The notes: generated by a model from the sequence alone, not told the origin. A stretch of DNA of 64,000 nucleotides from Ashinkailepas kermadecensis (GCA_034440615.1 JAOTOM010004666.1:62001-126000); one strand, 5' to 3'. Counted from the first letter of the stretch, positions 45,831-59,264 are shown. Numbers and translations: made by a program.

Positions 45831-47680
45831 TATGGCTGATCGTCCCTGAAGGTGCGCTACTCTGGGGGATGCACCCATAGCGACCCCTCTACCTCCCAGG
45901 GCATGTTTTAATACACTTTTACTGGGGAGCGCTTGCATAACGAGAGCGCGATTACGTACATTATGAGCGCAATGTAGCGCTTTACTTTGAATATATATTG
46001 TTTTCGGAAGCATAGTGTCTAGGGAGAGTAAGCAATCTTGGTGAGTTAACCAAGGGGATGCTACGCCACCCCCGTTTGCATTGTATTGACATCGTTTTAT
46101 CTGTCGAAGGTCTGTTGGTTCCAAGTATTGGTACTTGGTAGTCCTTGCCATAAATAGTCATACTTACAAGCAGAGTGGGAAACTTACTTTCCGGGTTGGG
46201 AGTCTGAGTGCATACCGATTTCTTCCGGAGTACATTTTCATGGACATTATTTTTTTATGCATGGAATCTGTTTACCAGTAACCGACCGGAAAAACCTAAA
46301 TCAGTACCTACATAATATGTATAAGTAATATCATTCTCATTTTTGGTCACATCAAATGCCAAAACATACGAACAAAGAAGTGAACAATGGATGGCACCGC
46401 CCGGCAGTGACCCGTAATAATCTGCACTGTTTCGTTTCTTATAACTCACAGGATAAATGCGTTTTCCTTTCACTGTTGGTCTCAGTACAAGGCTAGCCAT
46501 GTGAAAAACAAACAAAAATACTTCACGCTTCACCCTCAGCTCAGAGCGCATACCTACCTACGCAGCCAATTTCCCACGTAATACGAACGCAACTCCGCTA
46601 CCGCACACGCCACAGTTTGATTTGATCAAAGCAAAGGATCAGTCAAGGTCTTGTGTTTACTGTTAACTTGTGTGGACACTGTTAACCATGTGTTCAAAGT
46701 TGCTAATGGTTATGACGTCATATACAAAATACCTTGCATTGATTGGTTGACAGACAGATTTCCGAACAGAAAACGCTAACGCAGCCAATTCTGATCGGTG
46801 GCCTCCGGGACTCCGGAGGACGTCTCTTAAAACTGTCAAAGTTTCCCACTATAGGGTGGCAGGAACAGGTATTCCGAGACGCGGCTCCAGAGCCGGAGAA
46901 CAGTGTGCTCAGTGCGCATGCGCATCATCTTGCAAGTTGCTGTTGGCGCGTTGTTGTCGGTAATTCCGGTGGTTGAGATTGATGGAGTGTGTGAAGCTGT
47001 GGTCCGGCTACAAAAAGTGATCAGTTTGAGTGGTGACCGTAAGTGGAATAACCAGCGTTTTTTTTGGGGTGTCGTTCTGTGTTGGTTTTTATTGATATCT
47101 TTGTTCCCACATTTGTGTCGGAGTACATGTGAAGCCCATCCTATCCAGTATGAACCAGGAGTGAAAAAATGTTTTCAGAGATAAAATATCTTAAGAAGTG
47201 CCTTAATTCCCACCCTGCTTACAAGGATCAACATCGGCACATGCAAGCTGAAATCAAACTTGCTAATTGTGGTACACTCAGTTATGAGCACTGTTGTTGC
47301 CAGGATTTTTTTTCATTAACGAAATGCAAGTCAGGTAAGCTAATGAAACTTGAAATGGAATGAATTGCACACAAACCTGAAGAATCACGCCACACTTGCC
47401 CACCATGTTTTCAGCGACAACTGTGCCTGCGCTGCGTTCACGAGGCACCCACACCGCACTACACCCCGCACCCGACTACGCGTACATACGCATTGAAAGC
47501 CGACAATTCCACTGGATTCGACTTTTCTGGTTTTGAACCACCAGACGCACCTGCACAAGTTATGTATTCCTACTGGCAATCGTCTGATTTGTGATGACGT
47601 CACCGACACGCGTAAGCGCGTGTCCGACGCGTGGAGCAGTGCCGCGTGATGAGGCTATTATGCACAGCCGGTGGTGCGGC
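45831..47680. other. Intron or intergenic, nothing recognised
   Basis: A TIR-like ggatgctacgccacccccg word lies near 46058. No exon supported. Confidence 0.45.
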
Positions 47681-48250
47681 CGTCTGCATCTGGTGACGGT
47701 CAGACGTCTGTGTCTGGTGACAGTCAGATGTCCGTGTCTGGTGACGGTCAGACGTCTGTGTCTGGTGACAGTCAGATGTCCGTGTCTGGTGACGGTCAGA
47801 CGTCTGTGTCTGGTGACAGTCAGATGTCCGTGTCTGGTGACGGTCAGACGTCTGCGTCTGGTGACAGTCAGATGTCCGTGTCTCGTGACGGTCAGACGTC
47901 TGTGTCTGGTGACAGTCAGATGTCCGTGTCTGGTGACGGTCAGACGTCTGTGTCTGGTGACGGTAAGATGTCTGTGTCTGGTGACGGTCAGATGTCCGTG
48001 TCTGGTGACGGTCAGACGTCTGCGTCTGGTGACAGTCAGATGTCCGTGTCTCGTGACGGTCAGACGTCTGTGTCTGGTGACAGTCAGATGTCCGTGTCTG
48101 GTGACAGCCAAACGTCTGCGGCTGGTGACAGCCAAACGTCTGCGGCTGGTGACAGCCGAACGTCTGCGTCTGTCACCAGACGTCTATGCCTGGTGCCAGC
48201 CGAACGTCTGCGTCTGTCACCAGACGTTTATGCCTGGTGCCAGCCAAACA
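47681..48250. repeat. 24-bp minisatellite with 48-bp higher-order period
   Basis: Units gtgtctggtgacggtcagac plus gtct alternate with gtgtctggtgacagtcagat plus gtcc for most of about 23 copies, then pass into gacagccaaacgtctgcggc variants. Confidence 0.96.
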
Positions 48251-48300
48251 GCTGCATTTGGTAACAGTCTGTGTCGAGCTGTGCCAAGACGGCTTGGCCA

Positions 48301-48768
48301 ATGGCCAGGCACATGTCGGGACACGGCTCCACGGCAGGTGGACAGGCGGCGGGACATGGCTCCGTGGCAGGTGGGCAGGCGGTGGTACATGGCTCCGTGG
48401 CAGGTGGGCGGGACACGGGACACGGCTCCGTGGCAGGTGGGCGGGACACGGGACACGGGACACGGGACACGGCTCCGTCGCAGGTGGGCGGAACACGGAA
48501 GGTGGGCGGGACATGGCTCCGTGGCAGGTGGGCGGAGCACGGAAGGTGGGCGGGACACGGCTCCGTGGCAGGTGGGCGGAACACGGAAGGTGGGCGGGAC
48601 ATGGCTCCGTGGTAGGTGGGCGGGACACGGGACACGGCTCCGTGGCAGGTGGGCGGGACACGGCTCCGTGGCAGGTAGGCGGGACACGGCTCCGTGGCAG
48701 GTGGGCGGGACACGGGGCACGGCTCCGTGGCAGGTGGGCGGGACACGGCTCCGCGGCGGGTGAGCGCA
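48301..48768. repeat. 26-bp minisatellite, about 18 copies
   Basis: Unit acacggctccgtggcaggtg plus ggcggg, with partial cgggacacgggacac expansions. Open frames on both strands are artefacts. Confidence 0.95.
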
Positions 48769-49244
48769 TACTCAGCATTGCTCACCGACGTGGAAGCGCT
48801 ACGCTGGTTGCTGGGGAAAATCCGCGAGAAAAGTCAGCTGCAGCGAAGCGCAGGTGTGAACGCCGGCTTCTGGAAACTACTATCACTGTGTGACTGACAC
48901 TGATGTGTCCGGATAAGATTTTTACATGTCTCGATGGTGATTACCTACACGCTGCCGTGCAGTGCACACTGTGCACCGTGCACTTGTTGGCACTAGTGGT
49001 GTTTTCGAGTCTTCCGAGAATGTCAGATTGTGCTCAACATGGCTTTGTGGTTTCTAGGTGGTGCTCAGCCACTCTGATGTGGTGCTCAAACACCGCCTGC
49101 TAACACTAAAGCTCCACTCACGCTTATTGGCCGCCGTTGACGACTGGCTGTGGAATGGAACGCATGGCGCCAGCCGATCGCCCGCCACTTTCCCCGTCCC
49201 GCTCGTCATGGCCTCATTCATTTCGATATCACTTCCTTCCGCTT
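48769..49244. other. Spacer between arrays, nothing recognised
   Basis: Unique-looking sequence between two minisatellites. Confidence 0.4.
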
Positions 49245-49670
49245 CACGTCCGCTTCCCGTCAACGTCCCGTCAACTTCCCGTCAACTTCCCGTCAACTTC
49301 CCGTCAACTTCCCGTCCATTTCTCGTCAACTTCTCGTCCACTTCTCGTCCACTTCTCATCTACTTCTCGTCCGCTTCTCGTCCGCTTCTCGTCCGCTTCT
49401 CGTCCGCTTCTCGTCCGCTTCTCGTCCGCTTCTCGTCCGCTTCTCGTCCGCTTCCCGTCCGCTTCCCGTCCGTTTCCCGTCCACTTCTCGTACATTCCTC
49501 GTACATTCCTCGTCCACTTCTCGTCCGCTTCTCGTCCGCTTCTCGTCCGCTTCTCGTCCGCTTCTCGTCCGCTTCCCGTCCGCTTCCCGTCCGTTTCCCG
49601 TCCACTTCTCGTCCACTTCCCATTCATTCCCGCCCACTTCCAGTCCGCTTTCCGTCCACTGCCAACTTGC
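49245..49670. repeat. 11-bp minisatellite (cgcttctcgtc)n
   Basis: About 38 pyrimidine-rich 11-bp units with cccgt/tctcgt and acttc/gcttc variants. Eleven-residue periodic frames appear in several frames. Confidence 0.95.
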
Positions 49671-49860
49671 TACCTGCTTCCAATGGGCGTAGGAACGGGG
49701 CGAGGCAGGGAAGCCATTTCCCCTAATGTTCTCTGATTTTAATCATTAACTTATGGCGTTGGCCGGTAAGAATTGAACTAAAAATCGGTTTGCCCCCCCC
49801 CCCACCCCCCACTGTGGGCCACTCCTAAGCCCATACTGCTCCCCCATCCCTCGCCCACCT

Positions 49861-50392
49861 CCCGCCACTGTCCGCCCAGTAGGCCCTGTGACGGGCAGCC
49901 CACCTCCCGCCACTGTCCACCCAGTAGGCCCTGTGACGGGCAGCCCACCTCCCGCCACTGTCCGTCCAGTATGCCCTGTGACCGGCAGCCCACCTCCTGC
50001 CACTGTCCGCCCAGTTCGCCTTGTGACGGGCAGCCCACCTTCTGCCACTGTCCGCCCAGTATACCCTGTGACCGGCAGCCCACCTCCCGCCACTGTCCGC
50101 CCGGTAGGCCCTGTGACGGGCAGCCCACCTCCCGCCACTGTCCGCCCGGTAGGCCCTGTGACGGGCAGCCCACCTCCCGCCACTGTCCGCCCAGTAGGCC
50201 CAATGACGGGCAGCCCACCTCCAGCCACTGTCCGCCCAGTAGGCCCTGTGACGGGCAGCCCACCTCCCGCCACTGTCCGCCCAGTAGGCCCTGTGACGGG
50301 CAGCCCACCTCCCGCCACTGTCCGCCTAGTAGGCCCTGTGACGGGCAGCCCACCTCCTGCCACTTTCCGCCCGGTTGGCCCTGTGACGGGCG
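49861..50392. repeat. 45-bp minisatellite, about 12 copies
   Basis: Unit ggccctgtgacgggcagccc plus acctcccgccactgtccgcc plus cagta. A 15-residue periodic frame is open on both strands. Confidence 0.96.
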
Positions 50393-51290
50393 GTTGCTAT
50401 CCTGTGCCGGTTGCTTTCGTGCAGGAATTTTATATAAGTATGTACTTCAGGTTGTATGAGCTAAGTATCGGAATCTGGAACACAATTAGATTTCGTTTGC
50501 TTTGAAGTTGTTATAATTTTTGTGCAATTAAGTTAATCTGCAATGCTACGGCGCGTGATAAAAATTGACTATTGAAGCTTCTTTGTGGGTAGGCTACTAC
50601 AGAGATCTGTGGCGATAGTTATCTATGGTTTGTTCAATGGAACTTGTAGAAGTGTGGTGGTTGCTATGTGATTGCTGGTCGTGTCGTGCCGCCTATTCAG
50701 TGTCAACATGCTATGTGTTGGTGTGATTATGAGCAATTGTTCTCGTTACTTTCGTTTCATTGTTTACTTTCGCAAGGTATTACAAGCGAGAGCGAAAGCC
50801 GACTGAATCTACTCCCGTGTGCATACGGAAAGCGTACATATGAGTGGCCCAACCCAGCCCAACCAGATCGTTACCATCTTGGTATTTGGCTTGTTTTTGT
50901 CGCAACTTTGCAGGCCCCGATGTCGTCACTGAACTTTGCATCTGATCCCTGCGTGTGTATTTTCACGAGCTTTCATCACAGTATTTACTCTGAAATACTT
51001 GGATTTTCTGTTTAAACGAAATGTTCTCTGCGAGTACGGGATCGGTGCCGATCAGTGTTGGATTTTCACTTCTCAGTCTTGGACTCAGAGTGTATAATTT
51101 TTGGGCTAGCCAAAATATGGAGTGTATAACCTTGAGAAGCACCAAATAATGGAGGGTATAATTTTGGGATTTGCCAAAATATGGTGTATACCCTAGAAAC
51201 ACTACGTAATGGAGAGTACACATTTCCTAAAATTTAGTGGATGTTTCCTGGGATGAAGAATAAAACACTCTCCAATTATTTTATACTATG
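50393..51290. other. Intron or intergenic, nothing recognised
   Basis: AT-rich. Around 51085-51235 a loose unit (ggagtgtataatttttgggc-like) occurs three times. Confidence 0.45.
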
Positions 51291-52490
51291 TTGCCTAACT
51301 CAAAGCCTTTTGGGCATTATTTTGCTCACAACCTGAAAAGTAAGCATTTGCACAGAAAACAAGTGGTTCCATCATCTAAGTCACCTTCATAAACATGGTA
51401 CTCCAAAAAACCTACCAGCCCATAATTTTGCTGTGGTGCTGTTAGCAGCAGTGCCAAGAATCTTGGCAAGATTTGTCCACAGCATAGCTGAGAAGTTTGG
51501 GTATTATTGCAGTATAAACTAACAACAAGGCAAGTTTTATACACATTTTACTCGTATTATTATGCTTTAAGGTGGCAACAAGACAAGTTTTTATACACAT
51601 TTTCCTCCATGAAGCAAGCAAATGAGTTAGGTTTCGTTAGGTTAGGTTAGTTCAGTTTTTGAAGTTGGAAAATTTTTGGATTCTTTTAAGAATTGAAGTT
51701 ATTTTTTCCCTTCAAAAGCAGCTAATGTTAGGTCAGGTTAGGTTTTTAAATTGTGAAAAAATTTTCAAAGAACAAATTTCTTCGCAGTTTTCTTTTTTAT
51801 ATTTGTTTTCTCCAAGGGGTGGTTATGTTAGGTTATGTTGCATATATTTTATTTTTTTAAACATTTATTTTTATGCTATGCTACATAACTCATAGCCCAT
51901 TCTTGGTGTTATTTTGCTCACAATCTGAAAAGTAAGCATTTGCACAAAAATAGTGCTCCCATCATCTTGGTCACATTGGTAAACATTGCATTTCAATGAA
52001 AATGCCGAGATTTCATAAAACACCTTAAAACACAAATTTACATATTTTACCTCCGTGAAGCATACAAAGAATGGGTAAAGTTTGGTTAGGTTATGTTTGG
52101 TTAGGCTTTGATAGGTTTGATAAAAATGTGGGTAAATTTGTTTTAAAAAAGTTATTTTTTTCTTCAAAAACATTTCAAGCTATCATATGTTGGGTCTTTC
52201 CTTTTGAAATTTGAGAAACAAAATTGTTTGGAAATTTTTAGAACAAATATGTCATGCATGGAAGGTTACGGGAGGTGAAGCTGGCTATGCCCCATCTTCT
52301 TTTGTTATTGTGAACACTACTTTTTAAGGTATATTAGTAATTACCCAACTTCAGGCCCTTTTTTGGGTGTTATTTTCCCTCGCAAGTGAAAAGCATGCAT
52401 TTGCAGAGGAGACGAGTGGTCAAATCATTTTCAGCACATTCATAAACATTGCATTAAAAAACAAAGTCCAAGGAATGAGAAACTACAGCA
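51291..52490. repeat. Three diverged copies of a ~460-590 bp AT-rich repeat
   Basis: Blocks beginning near 51296, 51886 and 52346 share cattattttgctcacaa, tgaaaagtaagcatttgcac and cataaacatggtact-like words in the same order. Between them lie GGTTAGG/TTAGGTTAGG words (for example 51629-51650). No protein family is recognised. Confidence 0.75.
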
Positions 52491-55400
52491 CCAGATTTTC
52501 TTGTACTTCGCAACCAGACAAAAACCGAAAGAATGGACCCAACCTTACCTCACCTGATCGAAACGCAATGGAAGGAAGAAGCAAACACCACGCGGCGGAT
52601 AAATACGCAATTGTGGTTAATGGTATTTAGTGCGGCGGATATGGACAATTTGCATAGCCGGCGAGGAACTATGACCCAAGGCTATTGAACAGCTATGACC
52701 TACAGAAAAGGCTAAAAAATAAATTGTGATAAAATAAATCCCCCCGAAAAATTCAAGGAATAATTATTTTCTTCAATTATCTTAAATCTGTACTTTAGTA
52801 TCTTAACTCTGGGCCACCCAGATTAAATCCACACAGTCAAATTTTATTTTTGCGGAGTTGTAGAATATCTGTGTCCGAGTGGCATAAACAGTATTTGTGT
52901 CACGAATATGTGGCGCTCTGAAACAATGTATGTCATGAAATCAAAAGACACCGAAATTTCTGGTTATCTGGTGGTCTATTTTGCCACAAAGTCTTAACAG
53001 CTTTGGAGAATGTCTTGGACGGATCTGGCTAATTTTCACGCGTAAATTTTACCTGATATCTTGTATTTAGATCGGCTGCGATTGCTTCAAAAACCCAGAA
53101 ATACACCTTTTCTCTTCCGTAAGCTGATGTAGAGCATCCCAATCTTTCAGGAAGCATTCAAAGGCTAATTATTAATTGCCTTTCTTCGGAGTGGTTTAAA
53201 AAGCTCCCGAAAGAGTGGGAGCTGGAGAGGCATGATTCACCCCCGGCCAAGAGCCTCTAAATTTCCAATTCGTCCCAGAGAGTGGTAGTTTTCTTTACTA
53301 GCCAGGCGACGCATGCAAGCTTCCTTCATTGGAAGGGGGATTACTTCATGTTTTGAATTTGGAAGTCCAGAGATTATATCGTGTGGCAAATATAAGTAGT
53401 TGTGCAGTGCGCTGGTGTTAGGATGTAGGTATTTGGATGATTGATGGACCGGTAGGCGGGAAGTGAGACTCAAAGCCCTTAAGTGAGAGTAGTAATTGCT
53501 GTGGTGTGTTGTCGACCCGTCGGTGGGTGTCGTCCTACGTAAGAAATTAGGCTCAATTGAATTGTTCAAATTGAATGCCTCTCACTGCCATTGGTGTGGA
53601 AGGGTGAACTATGATAATATTGCGATGTCTTACCTATAGATAGATTGCATGAATGTAGGTAGGTTACCTAGTACGTACCAACCTACTAGGTAGGTACTTG
53701 GTGCAAATCTAGGTAGGTAAGTTTTACCTAGGTGCATCTGCATCCACATCAACATGCAAGTGCATATGCACCCAGCGGCATACCTACCTAGGGTCTTCAT
53801 TAATGGGTGGCCCTGTAATGGATGAAGCTTTCTGACTTTGTTCTTGTTTGGACAGAATTGTTTGATTTTTTTAATTTTGAAGGCTGCTGAAAACAATCAT
53901 TTTCAACAGACAAATACTTTGGCGTCAAGGGCTAGTCTGCTTATTTTGGTGTTGGAATACATTATTTTTTACTCCTATGGGTTTGGTGTCACTCCAGTGC
54001 ACCTAAGCATGTATTCATGCACATTGATTGTGCACTTATGAAGTGTTTCAGGATATTGTTGGGTGCACCCATCCCATTTGACACTGAGTACAATTTTGTT
54101 TTGTTTTTTGCCTCCCACCTCATAAAAAACTGCCATGCTAAAGCATGACTTGCACCTACTGAGATATTCGGAAAATCATTCCCTTTATGCATATCTAGTT
54201 GCGAGTTGTGCACTGCCTACTCCAGTTCTCTTTCTAGTTTTGGTCTTGCATTCTTCTGAGCACTTCTGGTCAGGGCATTTTTGTGAATGGAAAGTAAGTG
54301 AATGAAGGCATGTATGTTTGTTTATTCACCTGTACTAGGCAATTACACTTGCACCAGTATACACTTGACTTGCACCATTATATTTGTATATATTCACTGT
54401 TATGGTCATATGCATAGTGATCCCAACTTCAGCTTCCATTCTGCTGGTATCCCATCATTCTTCAACTCTAACAGGCATCTCATCTTCTGTTCTTTTCCTT
54501 GCATTCTCTTTGAATGTTTCTGCAGCCCTGGTGATCAGCTGAAATAACAAATGGACATTATTCTCAATAATGTTGCGAAGTTGATGTGTCAAGGACCCAA
54601 AATGATTACACAAGATGAAGATTATTAGAACTGCTGGATCTCATTCTCACTACTAGTCAAAGATCACCATATAGTCCATTGAGCGTGCTGCTCTGTGGGC
54701 TATGTTAACAATTATCATTATTTGATAGTGACAGAACTAGTTGGGATTTCTTGTTATGCATTAGCTCTTCATCTGGTAGTTTGGCAGCCCAAGGAGTGGA
54801 TATTTTTGGGAGTGTATAATTCTTTGGACAGCCAAATGTCCAAAAAATGGCCATTTTTCCAACACTGGTGCCGATCCAGTTGACCCGCCCGTCACGTGGT
54901 TGTGTAGGCAGATGCCGAGCTGAACGTCTATCTGTGGCGTACACTGAGTGGAGGAGCTGAGACGGAAGTGATCGTTACACGCCGTACCCGTTGTGCCATT
55001 TCGACAGCTCGGCATGCTGTAGCCATGCGCGGCCTATTTCGGCTGAAACGCATTGTTTTCATTGCGCTGGTGCCGAAGCTATTTGCACTATTTGCACCTC
55101 AGGGTCCTCGCCCGAATGCGTATATTGATCTCAAATGTCGGTGAACCGCGCGGAATTATCCAAATTGGAGGAGTTGTATTCCTGCATATGGCATGAAAAT
55201 CTCCCTTTTGTACTTCCTGGTGAGTTTTCGGTATTTTCATTGGACCAAGGAGTAAGCAGTCGGCAGTAATTTTCCAACAGCACCAGTGAGCCGCACGTAG
55301 AGCAAAATGAGAGCATAATTTCTTTTTCGGAGATGATAATGTTCTGCGTGACAGAAATCCAGCATCAGACTGTTTTTAGCCCTGACCCCGACCGTCACGC

Positions 55401-55609
55401 TTTTTGAAATTTCAATAGCGTTTTTGTTGCAGCTTTTCAGTTGCCAATTGCTTCACCCGGAATGAGATCTGGTCCTTTAATGGTCTTCATCAGCCGTCAA
55501 CATCATATTTTCTTTGAAGTACGCATTTTTGTTTTGTTTGTGAAAGGTTTTATATAGTGTGACTAGTGCCGACTCAGCCAACTGGTGACCCGCATGACCT
55601 GTGCCTCAG
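52491..55609. other. Intron or intergenic, nothing recognised
   Basis: Includes a short taggtaggt-rich stretch at 53640-53790. No supported exon. Minus-strand frames around 53.2-53.6 kb have no recognised domain. Confidence 0.45.
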
Positions 55610-55776
55610 GTCCTGACCTGTGTGTGGTCGGGCCGCTGACGTCGCCAGCCTTCTCGGCCGAGCTGCAGCAGCTGGTGCCGTCCCATGGCTGCTTCAGTCG
55701 CCGGGTGACCCCGCGCGGCCAGGAAGTGCATGTCATCCGGCTGGCGGCCAAACGTGGCGACCGGCACCGCAACCAG
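55610..55776 (+). CDS. Internal exon, probably of the VWA-domain gene
   Basis: A GC-rich block between acceptor gtgcctcag and donor AACCAG|GTGCGT. In phase 1 it encodes PDLCVVGPLTSPAFSAELQQ, LVPSHGCFSRRVTPRGQEVH and VIRLAAKRGDRHRNQ, and it exits in phase 0. The frame is fully open and the composition matches the other exons. It joins in phase to the signal-peptide exon at 38084. No family is recognised. A GGTCAC-rich array starts about 30 bases after the donor, as seen beside exons of the chitin deacetylase gene. Confidence 0.6.
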
Positions 55777-55807
55777 GTGCGTACAGCCAGTCGCTGGTCA
55801 AAACGGA

Positions 55808-56275
55808 CATACGGTCACTGGTCACATGGTCACATGGTCACACGGTCACACGGTCACACGGTCACTGGGTCACTGGGTCACTGGGTCACTGGTCACATGG
55901 TTGCGGGTTACACAGTCACATGGTCACACGGTCACGGATCATGGGTCACATGGTCACTGGTCACACGGTCACTGGTCATATGGTCACTGATTCGCACAGG
56001 CCACATGGTCACGGGTCACTGGGCACATGGCCACGGGTAACATGGTCAGATAGTCACCGGTCACACGGTCATATGATCACGAGTCACATGGTCACTGGTC
56101 ACACGGTCACTGGTCACATGGTCACTGGTCACACGGTCACATGGCCACAGGTCATATGGTCACTGGTCACATGGTCACTGGCCACTGGTCACTGGTCAAA
56201 AGTCACAGGTCACATGGTCACATGGTCACGGGTCACATGGTCACATGTCACTGGTCACATGGTCACAGGTTACAC
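55808..56275. repeat. GGTCACATGGTCACTGG minisatellite
   Basis: Short units (ggtcacatggtcactggtca, with acacgg and actggg variants) of about 10-17 bp, many copies. Confidence 0.93.
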
Positions 56276-56811
56276 AGGATCAGCCACCAGTCCGCGGTTG
56301 GTGTCGCTGGCGCTCATTCCTGATCTCTTCGGCCAGCTGGGGTCCATATCGCCAAACCTGTGCTATCCATCTCTTCACCGTTTCGTTAATCCCAGTTGAA
56401 TGTGTGGTGATACGCCGTGAAACAGCGTGGCAGTGGCAACGCATTTCTGCCGCAATTGCGTGTGGCAACGCGGCTTCTGTGCTCGCCACAGTCCGGCCCA
56501 CAGATCTTCGGCTGGCCGCATAGTTGCACCACTTTCCCATAGTTGCACAGCATTTTCCCAACCCTGATAAGATATGGTGACTTCGTTCATCTCATGCACC
56601 GAACTAATCCTTGCACCACAATTGTAGGTGTGCAATTCTGGGGTATCATGAGACACATTTGAGTGAGAGGTAGTACATGTGCATGGTGACCCCAGTATTT
56701 GATAGTAATGTGTAGTACGCTGCTATGTAATGCACAGTGTATGCAATATAACCAATCCTATTCTGATGTGCTGTTAATCTGGGTGCCATTTTTATACTGC
56801 CAAGTAATAAT
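56276..56811. other. Interval between two arrays, nothing recognised
   Basis: Balanced GC. The minus-strand frame over 56280-56561 is open, but no domain was recognised. Confidence 0.4.
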
Positions 56812-57420
56812 CACCAACTCTCATGTGGTCCGTCATCTCCCCAACAACCCCTCCATGTGGTCCGTCATCTCACCAATAACCACCTCCATAAGGTCCGTCA
56901 TCTCCCCAATAACCACCTCCATGTGGTCCGTCATCTCACCAATAACCACCTCCATGTGGTCCGTCATCTCACCAATAACCACCTCCATGTGGTCCGTCAT
57001 CTCACCAATAACCACCTCCATGTGGTCCGTCATCTCACCAATAATCACCTCCATGTGGTCCGTCATCTCACCAATAATCACCTCCATGTGGTCCGTCATC
57101 TCACCAATATCTACCTCCATGTGGTCCGTCATCTCACCAATATCCACCGCCATGTGGTCCGTCATCTCACCAATAACCACCTCCATGTGGTCAGTCATCT
57201 CACCAATAATCACCTCCATGTGGTCCGTCATCTCACCAATAATCACCTCCATGTGGTCCGTCATCTCACCAATAATCACCTCCATGTGGTCCGTCATCTC
57301 ACCAATAATCACCTCCATGTGGTCCGTCATCTCACCAATAACCACTTCCATGTGGTCCGTCATCTCACCAATAACCACCTCCGTGTGGTCCGCCATGTCA
57401 CTAATCACCAGATGTGTCAT
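56812..57420. repeat. 33-bp minisatellite, about 18 copies
   Basis: Unit atgtggtccgtcatctcacc plus aataaccacctcc. Eleven-codon frames are open on both strands. The last decayed unit leads directly into an acceptor-like catctcccag at 57418-57427. Confidence 0.96.
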
Positions 57421-57427
57421 CTCCCAG

Positions 57428-57489
57428 TGGCATGTGCGCTGGGTGCCGGTCGCCGTGCACCTGGCCTGGTTGACTGTCGTTACCTATAG
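57428..57489 (+). CDS. Possible small exon after the 33-bp array
   Basis: Follows a good acceptor (gatgtgtcatctcccag). In phase 0 it reads WHVRWVPVAVHLAWLTVVTY, GC-rich and exon-like. No clear donor: GTTGAC at 57469 and GTGGGC near 57489 are both weak. It is listed because of the acceptor, the composition and the array-next-to-exon pattern. Confidence 0.25.
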
Positions 57490-59264
57490 TGGGCCCCACC
57501 ACTAAACACCTCAGGCGCTCCACCTCCCTTGCTAACATAAAACATAAAACCTTCCTACTGAAATCCCCGATGGCCCCCTACACTCACACTTCCAACAGCT
57601 ACATACCATTTTGGAAGTTGATTTGTTTGTTTAAATTGTACATTAAAATTATTATTTTTTTGTTTCTGCTTCTTGCTATTCTTATTATTAACTAATCTAG
57701 TTCTTGTCTGATCAAGATAACGAGCAACTGACGTAACTGATCGGTGTACGAGCTACCCAGCTTAATGCAATTAACATTCACTTGCTCTTCCCACACACAA
57801 CGGCCAAAGTAACTATCCTACTTACAGAAACTATGCCAAGACCACTTCTGTAATTGGGAAAACCAAAGGGAGCTATTCACTATAACTTATCAAGATATAA
57901 AAGGCATCAGAGACTAACGGAAACTGTTCAACGTCAACAATCCGCCCAGCTGAAATTATTACACACTTAATCTAGTTTCATTCATACAAAAGAAACAGCG
58001 AACTATTCCTCTGCTTACAGAAAGTAAACTAAGCGAACCTAAGCTTGCAGTTATCTTGTTGAGCCAAGTTCCTTACCAGCTAAAAACTCAAACTAATCAA
58101 TATGCAACTCCTTAACCTAGACGTGCGCAGTAAAGTCGACACCGTTATAGAAACCATTTCGCTGTGGCATAGTTGTACTCCAGATAAATACTACTCCCCA
58201 AAGTAAATGCAAATATATTCCAGATAAATATAGATAATTTCTACGATTACAATAGTTGGACCACGATAATCTAACTGGTATCGCACAGCTAGTTGGTTCT
58301 AGTTCAAGCCCTAAGTAAAATGCCCAGATTTAACAAGTGTAAGGAGATTTACCTACAGCAATTTAAATTCACTATCTTAATTGAGCACACAAAGAAAACA
58401 CAAACTTACTTCTCTAACTATCCCCTTAACATAAACATAAGTCACGTGGCCACGCCACCCATCCACAATGCGTTCACGTGGCTGCGGCACTCGATAATTC
58501 TAGAAGCCCAGAAAACCGATGATAAGTCAGATATATCCAAATGAAGCAATCTAACCTCCAAAACTTAACCTAACACCTATAATAGAGCACATTCTCCCTC
58601 CACTAACCACCGTTTCCTCACCAGTCTTCCCTCGTCACAGTGCGAAGCAGGCACGTCCGGTCGTGACGAGAGGAGAGCAGCCAGTGAATTCACCGGGATC
58701 GAGTGACGGACTAGCTTGGCAGGTGTGCAGAACGCTGGTGGATAGTTTCTTTGGAATTTAGGATGTGGTATTGGTTCTAGTGCTGAGTATCTTTTTGTCC
58801 AGGCTTATATTATCTTCCATTTTCAGGCTTATCCCAGATGAGCCCTTGTGAGTCTAATTAAATCTGAACACTTTATGACTATGACTTTATGATTCTGGAA
58901 TATTGGTGGAAAATGGCACGTAACAAGAAAATTATATACATCTAATGCCATACATTTTGTGATTTGCATCTCTGAAGGCTCATGACAGTTTCATCCTAGA
59001 GGTTCATGTGATGTAAAATGCAGATGACGTGCATTTGTTTCAGTTGCATATTTGTGTAGTGCTGCTCGGCATTGGACATACTTCAAAATGTATGATATAA
59101 TGTTGTGCAAGTAATAGTTATACATTTTCCAGTCTTTGTTGCACCTTTAGTGTCAATACCAGAATATCTTTGTTCACATTCGACGCCCAACTGAAAACGA
59201 ATTTGGACGCCGACCATGCCTTGCATGGTCGGTGGGAGCCTAAAACGTCTTAGATCCAGCTGTA
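57490..59264. other. Intron or intergenic, nothing recognised
   Basis: AT-rich, unique-looking sequence without a supported feature. Confidence 0.45.

Noticed and set aside
49058..49736. 222-residue Ser/Arg/Pro-rich frame
   Set aside because: It is an 11-bp repeat read in three frames with the same 11-residue period; an artefact.
56833..57505. Plus- and minus-strand frames of 195-268 residues
   Set aside because: They are generated by a 33-bp array unit with no stop in these frames.
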